A DNA stretch of 64,000 bases from contig NC_092190.1 in the NCBI RefSeq assembly GCF_043641665.1, positions 14,692,048 to 14,756,047 on the forward strand. The letters run 5' to 3'. This document shows, one piece after another, positions 38,001 through 47,700 of the stretch. Origin of the DNA: Enoplosus armatus (taxonomy: Eukaryota; Chordata; Actinopteri; Centrarchiformes; Enoplosidae). The position numbers were made by a program, and so were the translations under genes. Each line of letters begins with the position of its first letter. The first letter of the stretch is position 1. The notes beneath the pieces were generated by a model. It saw only the letters and a list, made by a program, of their open reading frames with translations, had not been told where the DNA came from and did not search any database.

Positions 38001-41000
38001 TCCGTCCCATATTCTGGTACTCTCTCAGGTTGAGGGCTCAGCCAATGTTGTACCGGCATGGCGTGAATTCATTGGCCCAGCAGACGTAGAGGAAGCCAGA
38101 AGAGAAGAGCCAGAAAGGTTAGTTACTGGAAATTAAACATATGCTACAGTCAGAAAAAGAATTGAGAGAATACAATGGCGTTAAAACTGTAAGATATGGT
38201 ATGATGAAATGATCATTCCAGTGTCCTTGTAAAGAAGAACATTTGCTTAGCATAGGAATTTATTCATGCGCCGCTGATTGCAACAGCGTGAAACAATCTC
38301 AGGCTAAAGTCTGGGAAAACGAATGAACAGCACATTCTCGCCTACTCTGTCAGACACACCCAAACATTATGCTTCTCTCTGGTTGAGCACCAGCCGAGCC
38401 ACCATCTGCTCTCCTCTCCTTTCTCCCCCCTGGCTTCCTGCAGCTTGCGGGCACAATACGGCACACAGACACTGTTCAACGCAGTGCACGGTAGTGAGGA
38501 CATCGACCAGGCCAGCAGGGAGCTCGCCTTGTTCTTCCCCAACTTTAGAACGGCCTCCGTAACGGAGCAGGATGGGGAGGAAGAGCGTGTGGAGAGGACA
38601 CTGGCTCTTATCCGGCCTGACGTTGCCAGAAAAAACAGAGGTGGGGCCCGTGCCAAATACACAAGTAGATGCGTGTGCGAGCACAGATACACACACACAA
38701 GGTGGTTCAATCACCAAAGGTGTTGAATGACACAGGTGCAGTTCCAGTTTTTTAGTAACTGATCACTGCAGAAACATTGATCACACTTTCAAACTACAAT
38801 ATAGCAACTATCTATATTAAAACTGTCCATTATACACCCAGTTGCCAGTTCATTAGGTACACCTAGCTTAAACCAATTCAGTCAAATACAATGCAACAAA
38901 TAAACACAGCAATACATTCTACCTTTATGAAGGTGATAATGTTCAGTTTTTGTTGAAACGTTTTCAGAGAGGTGTCGAATCAACTGTATGATAATTTTAG
39001 AGGCTGCAGTTTGTAGTGCTGTTGTATTGTACTTTGTTATGCTGACGCCGTTTCTATTATTTTGTCCAACCCATTTATCTCAATGAGGGCAGGCTAAATG
39101 ACAGAAACACCTCTCTGTATAATGCATTTGAGTGTGTATTTTATATCTATGGTTCTGCAGAAGAGATCTTGGCTCAAATTCGCAAGTCAGGCTTTGCCGT
39201 GGCTCTCCAAAGAGAGGTGATGTTGACAGAGGAGCAGGTCAGACAGTTTTACTTCCAACATGTCGAGGAGGACTACTTTCCTGCACTGCTCCGAAGCATG
39301 ACCAGGTGACTTAACGCGTGCTCTAAAGAGATCTAAAGAGTTGTATGTTACTGCAGAGGTGCATTCAACAAGTGTATATTTACATGTATATACTTACAGT
39401 GGGCCAGTGCTAGCTTTGGCTCTAGCCAGAGCAGGGGCTGTCCATCACTGGAAGAACATCCTTGGTCCTTCTGATGTTCATACAGCCAGAGAGGAGAGTC
39501 CTGAATGGTGAGGGACGTGTGTTTCTATTCATTTACAAACCTAAATGAGTCCAGAGAGGTCACTGTGGTAGCTTGTTAGAAAGAACTCTGAATTTCTCGT
39601 TTGACCTCTCATTTTAACCAGGTTTTGCAGGTCATTATACACAAATGTGTAGAGAGGAAAGGTTTTCCATGTTTCACTGACATTCTACAATCACACAGGA
39701 AGAAATCTACTAGATAACGTATTTTTTTCTGACAGTAGTGCAGTCACAAGACAAAGATGAATTTTAGACACAAAGTTCTATTGTTGTCTTTCTCCACGTT
39801 CACTCCAGTTTCTGGGGTTTCTTGAAAGGCAGTCTTAAAAATGTGGAAAATCACAAGCTGAAGTTGAAGCAGACAGAGCAGGGTGAGCCAAAGTGAAGAA
39901 AAGCACAATACATTTTAAATCTTTATCTGAAAAGAATTCCTGGAAACCATCAAATATTAGATAATGACAGTACCTTTTGCAGTCTAATCACACCTGTAAT
40001 CCTCACGTTTGTATCCTTCATCACTCAGTCTAAGGGCCCAGTTTGCTGTGGAGGAAGAGCCTATCAACCAGCTGCATGGCAGTGCAAGCCATGAAGAGGC
40101 AGAACGAGAGATCAGCTTCTTCTTCCCTAAACAGCAAACACTGGCAGTAATCAAACCTGATGCCATGGAGGAACACAGAGGTTGGTTCTGGTCCTTTAGA
40201 ACAATATAAACATGTAATTTACTTGTGTTTGTATGGATGTGCACTGATAATGTTATCATCTTTATAATGTGTTTTTTATTCACTCTAACAGAGAAGATTT
40301 TGGAGGAGATCCGTGGCAGCGGCTTCTCTGTAACGCAGCTGAAAGAGACGGTGCTGTCGAGGGAGATGGCTGAGGAGTTTTACAAAGAGCACAGAGAGAA
40401 GCCTTTCTTCAGCCAGCTGGTGGAATTCATGTGTCGGTTAGTCTATCCCTGGACACGGCCAAGGAGAGAAGGGCAATGTGACCACAGCAGACCTGCCCTA
40501 TTTCCTATTGCCGCTGCAAGTTTTAACAGCACTTCTAACAGTAATCTTAGCAGCTTAGAATCAAGGCAGCCTCAGGCAAGTGGGTGGGAAGTCCATCTCA
40601 GTTTCATTCTTTGTTCCACCGCACATCTAGATTTTAGAGTTATCTTCCGCTCCGATTAGTCCCTCCACTTGGTTGTTATACAACGGCTCGGACACAATGG
40701 GCAGAGAGACTGGTGCAGCTGGGCACTTTAGCATGAGAAACTACCTTTACTGTCACTATCCCTCAATATCACCACAGGTTTAGCCTTTATTTTATATTGT
40801 AACTCTTGCAATGTATTTAAGGAGTAACTTAAAGGGGTATTTCACTGCTGGAAAGATTGTATTTTTATAAAACTGGACTATCTCTGCAGTTGAAAGTATT
40901 TTTTAAATGGTGCTACATGACCTAAGAAAACAGAGGAAAAAGGGCTGTAGAAAACCTACAACAACCAGAATACACTGGGCCCGTTTCCTTCCAAGACCTC

Positions 41001-43931
41001 TCCTGGGCTGCTGAAGTGTAAACTTCCCCAGCTCCAGAGCTACTAATGTTAGGCTAAACTCTGATAACATCACCGGGTATCAAACTGGGCAGTGTATGTA
41101 CTAAGCTAGTCTTGAAGAGGCCTCATAAAATTTGATTTTATTATTTTCATATCAATACTCATCTGTATGTTTAGGTTAAAATTGGACTACTTTAAGTTGT
41201 CGTCTAACAATGACATTTCAATATTCAGCAGGTCGTACTGACATGTTGAAATACAGTGATTGAAATGCAGTCGAAACAACTGAGACATCTAAAACAACTT
41301 TTATGTGCAATTCATCAAATGAATGCTCACTATCATGTTTGTTATTATGTTGCTAAATTTATTGTATTAGTTATATTAGTCAAAATTAACCATAAACATG
41401 AATAATAAGAAGGTGAGCAGCTGCATCACTCTTTTCCTCTGTGTATGTTTGAAAGGTGTTAAATTCATTGACAGTAAATGCAAAAGGTTCATCAGCCACA
41501 TGTGTCAGTGTCAGGGACCAAGCAGTAAGGCAACTAGGAAACATTAGTAGGAAAAATTGGGTTTTTATTTACCCAAAAAAGCAAAAACACTATAAACCAA
41601 GGTGTTGATAATTAGGCCTATAAAAGAGGTCAACACGCCATAACTATACACAATATAACAAGGTGTTAACTGAACAAACTGACCTGCCACAATGACCCAC
41701 AAGGGAACATATATAGTGGCTCAGCCAAGCCAAGTACAGTACAACGCAAGGGGTAAAGAAAATAGACAACAACTACAGCTAAATATAAAGCAAAACTAAC
41801 TAAACCCAAATCCCCCCCATAACAAGGCAGCACATAGTTTGGCCCGATGAGCTGGCTCCAGGATTTAAGAGCCCTCAGCCACACCTTTTGCTGGACCAGG
41901 AAGGAACCTCCCCAACAACCATGGTAACTCAAAGACAAGAAACAAATGGTTAATACAACAAATTACCATCACAATTGTGATGTTAATTGAAGTATTGTAG
42001 ACTGCAAATTAAAGTACCTGTGTAGGTTTACAAACTAATCAGGTGAGAGTGTGAATTGGGATTTTATTACCCTGTGTGGCCATGGCCATCACAGTCAGCA
42101 ATCACTGGTCATACTGGCCAAGCATGTAACAGCCGTCACATAATCCAACACAATATCTTTACAGTAAGATACACAGTCCTCTGAATGCATAGTCAGGCTT
42201 TACCCGGAATTGGTTAAAATTACATTTGCATTACACAACATTCTGTCTGTTATATGAACATCCTGTCATTGTTTGTTTCAGCGGACCATGTGTAATGCTC
42301 GTCCTGACCAAGGAAAATGCAGTGGAGGAGTGGAGGACCATGATGGGCCCCACAGACCCTGACCAAGCTAAGACGACATCCCCGAACTCTCTGAGGGCCC
42401 GCTTTGCCGCCGACATCCTCCACAACTCGGTCCATGGCTCCTCCAGTGAGCAGCATGCAGAGGAGAAGATCCGTTTTATCTTTGGTGACATCTGCTCAGA
42501 GCTCACCGGTGACGAGGGGACTGACACAACTGTTTTAGGTAATCATATGATATGTCTGTCAGCCATTTCCATCTGTCACACCATCTGGTTTCATATAAAT
42601 AACTATTTGTTCTGATGTTTTGTTTTTTTATACCGTTTCTTTCTTAACCTTATATTTTTTGTGGTTGAAATGACAAATACTATAAACTTGAGCTTGAAAT
42701 CAAGATCCTTTTTTTCAGCAAAAGAGCAAGACAATCCTGCAGATGAAAGCACAGGAATGTCAACATCTCCAACTGAAGACATTTCCGATAACCATCATCA
42801 ACAACACAAAGGTATGAGTAAGAAGGAAGGGTTTCACTGGCATGTTTGCTGCAATTCAAGGGCTTGATCCTTCAAAATCTTCACTTCTAGACTGGATATG
42901 TCATAATGGCCAATGAAGGCCTCTTCCTGCCTAAAGGTAGGCTTTATGTGTGGCTTGGCACCCCTTAGTATCCCACAATCCATTGTACACCAGCTAGTTT
43001 GAGCGCAGGCAATCCTCACCAGTTTTGTATGGTACAAAACAGTAAAATATATTAATATTAAATAATTATATAATACATCACATTAATAAGACAAATGAAA
43101 AAGCCTCTGCAAGTTGTAAATAATGCCAGGCAGGAACTCCACTGTTGGATATGTTGTTAATCAGTTACAGAATAATAGATGTTAACTATATTTACCTGGT
43201 CCACTATTTAGCATTTTTCCATCCATGTGTGTGTGTGTGTGTGTGTGTGTTTGACAGCATGTCCCAGGTTACCACTGATATTTAAACTTTGTCAGCTGTT
43301 TAAGGGAAACCTCCTGGTGATAAAATAGTGTTCCACTTTTGAGGTGCAACACCTGAAAACACAACTACTTGTGGCCTTTGTGAGGCTAGAATTTTATTTG
43401 GGGAGGAGACTATTCGGGTAGGCCATCTGTGTGTGGGCTGCACCTTTCAGAGGATCCATCTCCTGAATTGGGACACAGAAATCACTGCATTATGTCCTGG
43501 GAATTGAGAGTCACTAGCAAGTAGATGCATCTCTTAGTACTGACATTTCAGATAGCTTCCCTGAGCACGGAGAGGTATCTCTTCTGATTTGAGAGTAAAA
43601 TTAGGGCATTAATCGTCATGTCACCAACACCAGCTGGAATGGAGATATAAACTACTTAGTCTTCGTCTAGAGAGTGAAATAAATCTTGACCAGCTGCATT
43701 GTGGCTGTGAAGGACAATTTCAATTCAAACATGCAGTAACTTCTCGGGATCCCATTTTGTTGAAGTGTTAATGGGTATATGTGACAAAATGTTTATGGGG
43801 CCATTAATCTGTGGTTGTTGTTGTGATTCAGAAGACTGGAGCTGATTTTCTTCTTCACAGGTGACCCACATAATTCGAATCCTTGCAGTCCACCGACCGG
43901 AGGAAGTGACGATCCAGAGCACTCAAACTGA
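35024..43931 (+). CDS. nme8: NME8 / thioredoxin domain-containing protein 3, 17 coding exons, complete
   Basis: Axonemal protein of motile cilia and sperm tails. The human homologue is mutated in primary ciliary dyskinesia (CILD6). Coding exons: 35024-35056, 35176-35233, 35475-35578, 35675-35746, 35980-36096, 36853-36937, 37086-37168, 37270-37362, 37963-38117, 38444-38640, 39161-39305, 39400-39507, 40029-40180, 40292-40436, 42282-42538, 42719-42811, 43861-43931. All introns are GT-AG and the phases join to 1,968 nt (655 aa; human is 588). The start MAGKKKEASLQ parallels human MASKKREVQLQ. Domains: thioredoxin about 11-128 with WCGPC at 38-42; acidic linker 129-156; NDK1 about 163-301; NDK2 about 318-450; NDK3 about 453-590; polar tail. 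All three NDKs keep the catalytic histidine (282, 433, 567). NDK2 has RPD where the others have KPD. Three NDK domains argue for NME8 over NME9. Intron 14 (40437-42281) is the longest and is repeat-rich. The last two exons (tail) are the least certain. Confidence 0.93.
35176..36096 (+). other. nme8: Thioredoxin domain of nme8 (exons 2-5)
   Basis: Exons 2-5 encode a complete thioredoxin fold at residues 12-128. The redox motif WCGPC (residues 38-42) sits right after the strand VVDVYQQ. A CEPTF segment carries the expected cis-proline (CEP-T), and GELVAVLRGANAP resembles the last strand. Both active-site cysteines are present, so dithiol chemistry is possible. Whether NME8 works as a reductase in the axoneme is not settled. 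Confidence 0.9.
36405..36790 (+). repeat. CGATTAGTCGATCGA repeat in nme8 intron 5, split by about 0.2 kb
   Basis: The left piece TCGATTAGTCAATCGACAGA ends near 36,460. The right piece, from about 36,680, has TTTTTCAAGCAAAAGGCCAAAA, CTCTGGTTCCAGC and GATAGTAAACTGAATGTCAT. The 36,461-36,680 sequence between them is unrelated and looks inserted. Confidence 0.5.
37086..38546 (+). other. nme8: NDK domain 1 of nme8
   Basis: Spans exons 7 to 10, residues about 157-301. Visible NDK motifs are AIIKPDAV (nucleotide-binding Lys and Asp), a GFEILAHEERTLT core strand, FIGPADV, and NAVHGS with phosphohistidine H282 preceded by N279. The stretch before the histidine is shorter than in NME1-type kinases, as is usual for NME8 domains. 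The key visible residues are intact. Activity is inferred only. Confidence 0.85.
37366..37385. repeat. (AGAAT)4 pentanucleotide repeat at an nme8 splice donor
   Basis: Starts 3 nt inside intron 8 of nme8, overlapping the donor sequence GTGAGAATAG. Length changes here would lie next to a splice site. Confidence 0.85.
38595..40128 (+). other. nme8: NDK domain 2 of nme8, Lys-to-Arg at the KPD motif
   Basis: Spans exons 10 to 13, residues about 318-450. The first strand reads TLALIRPDV, so the canonical KPD lysine is arginine. The catalytic segment NQLHGS keeps N430 and H433. NILGPSDV aligns with the central loop. The Lys-to-Arg change may reduce nucleotide binding, but the histidine is present, so the domain is not clearly dead. 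Confidence 0.82.
38825..39122 (+). repeat. Dispersed teleost repeat in nme8 intron 10
   Basis: Contains AGTTCATTAGGTACACCTAG, TTATGAAGGTGATAATGTTC, TTTTTGTTGAAACGTTTTCA, CCATTTATCTCAATGAGGGC and AACACCTCTCTGTATAATGC, the usual order of a repeat I recall from many fish. The class is uncertain. Confidence 0.6.
40135..42504 (+). other. nme8: NDK domain 3 of nme8
   Basis: Spans exons 13 to 15, residues about 453-590. It has TLAVIKPDAM with lysine intact, a GFSVTQLKETVLS core, MMGPTDP, and NSVHGS with H567 and N564. It is split by the 1.85-kb intron 14. A polar extension with no recognisable domain follows, rich in His, Gln, Ser and Asp (exons 16-17). Confidence 0.85.
40825..41100 (+). repeat. 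Dispersed teleost repeat in nme8 intron 14
   Basis: Contains GGGGTATTTCACTGCTGGAA, AAAACTGGACTATCTCTGCA and AATGTTAGGCTAAACTCTGA. Recognised from memory as a repeated teleost segment. Boundaries are approximate. Confidence 0.45.
43226..43250. repeat. (TG)12 microsatellite in nme8 intron 16
   Basis: Uninterrupted TG dinucleotides. Confidence 0.9.
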
Positions 43932-44015
43932 ATCGGCACACTCACTAGTTTCTCTTGTATTGTAGGCTTATTCTCTAACATTATGGTAAAAACAATGTCA
44001 CTTCAGGAATCATGA

Positions 44016-44021
44016 AATAAA
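44016..44021 (+). terminator. nme8: Probable nme8 polyadenylation signal
   Basis: AATAAA lies 85 nt after the nme8 stop codon (TGA 43929-43931). It would give a 3' UTR of roughly 100 nt. The cleavage site itself is not visible. Confidence 0.6.
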
Positions 44022-44597
44022 CAGGACATATATCTGACGCTTACACACTTTATATACTGTACATGTAGGTGGTGGGTCGATAGCAAAGTAACCACATATT
44101 TCTTACTCTACTGACAGCAGCAGATTATAGGCTGTTTTGGCCAGCAACAGCTGCTGTAAGCTACATGACTAAGACCAGGACCATATCGGCTCCACAAAGC
44201 AACTGATCATTTCAGGGTTCACGGAAGAAAAACATGTCAGTTCAGTCCATCTTGGATTTCCTACAATACATTTTCTATTTCAATTTGAACTACTACCATG
44301 CTGTGATAATATGAATGAGAGTGATTAGGCTTGGAGGTTTAACAATTGAGGACAACGCACGCAAAATTATCTGTGTGAAAGTTGTGATTTATACACGTTA
44401 TAAAAGCTACACCACAAAGCTCTTGCAATTATTAACAGCTTGCTGGTGGATCAACAGGGACTGGGGTTTATGAATTAAACTAAGAAACTGTCTTTCCATG
44501 TAAAACCAGAGTAACTGTTTTAGGAAATATCTAGTAACCATAGTAACCAGTCAGGCTACAATTTCAGAAGGATTCTGAAACAACCTTGAGTCAGACA

Positions 44598-44659
44598 TTT
44601 ATTTATTTACTCTTGTTAGCAAAAATATACGTTTATTGGGGTATTATTTTACATTTATT
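44598..44659 (-). terminator. smarcal1: Cluster of polyadenylation signals for smarcal1
   Basis: On the minus strand AATAAA occurs at 44654-44659, 44632-44637 and 44598-44603, which is 73-134 nt past the smarcal1 stop (TGA 44734-44732). Any of them would give a short 3' UTR ending about 0.55 kb from the nme8 polyadenylation signal, so the convergent transcripts need not overlap. Confidence 0.5.
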
Positions 44660-44731
44660 AAAATAACTGACGCATTTGTTAACTTTTCCAAAATAAGTTC
44701 ACGTGAGTCATGAGGCTAAAACATTTCCCAG

Positions 44732-47700
44732 TCATCTGCTGAAATAGTCTTTGATGCTACTTTTGCTGGGGCTTGGTCCGACCATGCTGTGGTGTTGACC
44801 AGAGCTGTTTTCAGGCGGGGTGTCCTCCCAGTCGTTTGCAGCCTCCAGTAAGTTTGCTTCGTCCATGTCGTCATCCGCTGTGAAAGACCTCTGGAACATC
44901 TCCATGATGCTCTTCTGGTTAGGGTCCTGAACAAATCCAAATAATCAAGTTCATCGCTCAATCTACAGACATTGATTTATCTAGCTGCTCTGCTGTACTG
45001 GGTAGCCTCATCTATTTAAAAACTGTTAACAGGATTATACAGCATTTACTTATATACAGATGCAGAGCTTACCTTAAAGTGGAAGCTGGCATTCACGGCG
45101 TTGTTTGAGAGGTTTGATTCAGACAGACCCACTCGCTCCAAGACAGTCATTTTTTCCTGGATCATTGGCCTGAATCAATACATAGATAAATTATTATAAT
45201 CGAGCAGATTACTGCTTTTCACAATATGCCTATCAGACAACCCGCATTTACTGTTTCAGTTGTGGCTTAGTGGCAGACAGATGATGTTTGATTATCAGTG
45301 TTATTGGCTCATACTGCCCACTGACTGACACATACCACAGGTGATCATCAGCAGTTTCCTTGGCAACCAGGTAGTGAATGTTCACATTGCTGGTTTGTCC
45401 AATACGGTGCACCCTATCCTCTGCCTGAATGAGAACCTGCAGGAAAAAAAAAAGAAGAGCATTTGAGCATTTTCTTAGTTTCACCAAATGGTTCCTGCCT
45501 TCATTCAGCTGCAGTGACCCCCTAAAGGTCAACGACTGCTCAAAAATGTCAATAAAATGTTAAGTCATTCTTCAGGCTGATAATTCAGCTGCCAACAGTT
45601 GAAATTAGAGCACTATTAAGATTCTTCCTGGAACTGAAGCTGTATTTACTGGTACGGAGGTCAAGCTGTGTACAAGAATCTTTTTGTGCATTTGTCCCCT
45701 TTAAGTCCCCAATTTTAGAATGCCCTATTTGCCTGCACTGTTAACCGTGTCACATCTTGGTCACTGCTAACACTGCGGGCATGAAGAGGGAGTGGGAATG
45801 TGGACAGCCTCCTCTGGCAAACACAGGTCAGACTTCCCACGTAATATGGGTGTTTCTGGGCAAATTCTCCCATGAAATTGGCGGCGGCGCGGGGGGGGGG
45901 GGGGGGGGGGTGTGTAACGCCTGGTTGAAAAAAAAAGAAATTTAGTTCCAATGTACGTATGTGAACAAGGACAGTACTATCATGTCACACGGGGCAGACG
46001 CTACCTTGATGTTGGCCACTACTTAGTTTGGAGTTTCTGGCCATCTGAAGAATGTAAGTCCTCTTTAAGTCTCTTTAGCTGCTTGATGTTTTACTTTCTT
46101 CACCAACCACTCAGTTGAGTTGGCAGATAACTTAAAATGGGTTTACCAGAGTGTTTTTGCCGGAAACAGCTGCTGGCAAGGTTTGACTAAGGAGTGTCTG
46201 ACTCAATCATATAGTAAATATGTGGGCCGAAAACCAAAAGTGAGCTAAAAGAGGCTAAAAGACACGGCTTGGGCTGGAACCAAAATTCAGTTCAAAATAC
46301 TACTCAAGATGGGTTCCTAATAGAGTAGTCCCAATGAGCATGCAGTATTTTGCAGTGATAACTTTCCATGGCTTACCCCGGGGTTCCAGAAAAGCTCAGC
46401 GAAGACCACCAGGTCAGCAGAGTGCAGGGTGAGACCCATGTTAGCTGCAGTGATGGACAGCACAGCCACGCAGGTCTTGCCCGAGTACTGGAATTGGTCA
46501 CATAGCTGCTGCCGCTCAGCTGACGGAGTCGTCCCGTCAATGCGGATGTAACTGACATTCTGTAGAAGAAATGAATGGCCATCTCAATTGCTGTGCCATT
46601 TTCAACAACTATCCCTTATAACACCTGCAAAACATAACGGGTTAAAGTAGCGGGCCAACACAAATCAACAAAGTAAGTCTCCCTTATAAAACATATAATA
46701 ATGATAAGTCATAATAGTAGTAGTACTAAGCTCAAATGTGCTCAGCCCTGCCCACACATGTTCCCTGGAGGTACTGATGAGAGTTGACCTAAGAGTTGAC
46801 TTTAACTCCCACAAAAGAGCCAGTCTGGTTGAAAAAGTCAAAATGCGCTCTTTGATGTCAAAATTATATTTCTGTGCATATAGGGCTCTGGGTGGTGTGT
46901 GGTGTATGTACATCTTACTCACCTTTTTTCCCAGTTCGGTGGTGATATGATCCAGGACTAACTTATGATGTGCGAACACAAGAAACTTCTCCCTCCCACA
47001 CTCCAGCGTATCTGTGATGTACTCCCTGTCAGTGACAGAAACAACATAGCTCTCAGCTGTTTCAAAGAAAGCATTGAAATATTCAGTCCTCATGTGTATT
47101 TATTAAAACTCATCAAGTTATCTCAAATCCAGTGCAATCACAACGGCCTGACAAAAGACTCTTATTCATTTTACATTTTAATCTCAGTACTCATCAGATC
47201 TAAGCTGATTCGACTTCCTGATCCCCACCATTAGAGGGTCGGCACTTACATAATGGCTTGCAGCTTGGCTTCAGCTGTGTGATTATAAAATATGAGGAGG
47301 GCTTCCTTCTCTTCCCTTTTCTGAAAAAGATATGAGGTACAGCACAAGATTAAGAACTTACAGGAGATTCTGTTTGATGATTTGATACGACTGCCATCAC
47401 TTTGAGGAGCAGTGTGATAATGAACAATCAAGCTCAGCAACTCACTCCCGTCTGGAGTGTATAAATACTCTTGAAATAAGGCTGGCTGGAGTACTCTGGG
47501 TCAGTTTAAAAGCAAGTGCTTTTTTTGTGTGAGAGAACTCCCTCGTGTGAAGAGGACAGAACCAATGCACCTGACTATCTTGGACTAAACAAGGGTTTCT
47601 AAATGTTTAATTCACTATGATGTTTTTTAATCACAGAAACTCCATTTTGAGTAGAATATACTGTTGTATTTTATTTTTAGGAAATAGGAAAACTTGTGGA

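Larger units (their letters stand above)
45336..47025 (-). other. smarcal1: SNF2 helicase C-lobe of smarcal1 (exons 13-15)
   Basis: Residues about 681-815. Exon 13 has [16 protein letters not shown] (motif IV region), exon 14 has [14 protein letters not shown] and [20 protein letters not shown] (motifs IVa-V), and exon 15 has [12 protein letters not shown] (motif VI with the arginine finger). All motifs expected of a working SNF2 C-lobe are present. Confidence 0.93.

Noticed and set aside
41666..41938. 90-codon minus-strand frame in nme8 intron 14
   Set aside because: It lies in the repeat-rich intron. I could not tie it to a retroelement protein; possibly an LTR or SINE fragment, but unsupported.
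46665..47093. Unspliced 142-codon reading of smarcal1 exon 13
   Set aside because: Only 46,923-47,025 is exon. The extensions on both sides run through splice sites into introns.
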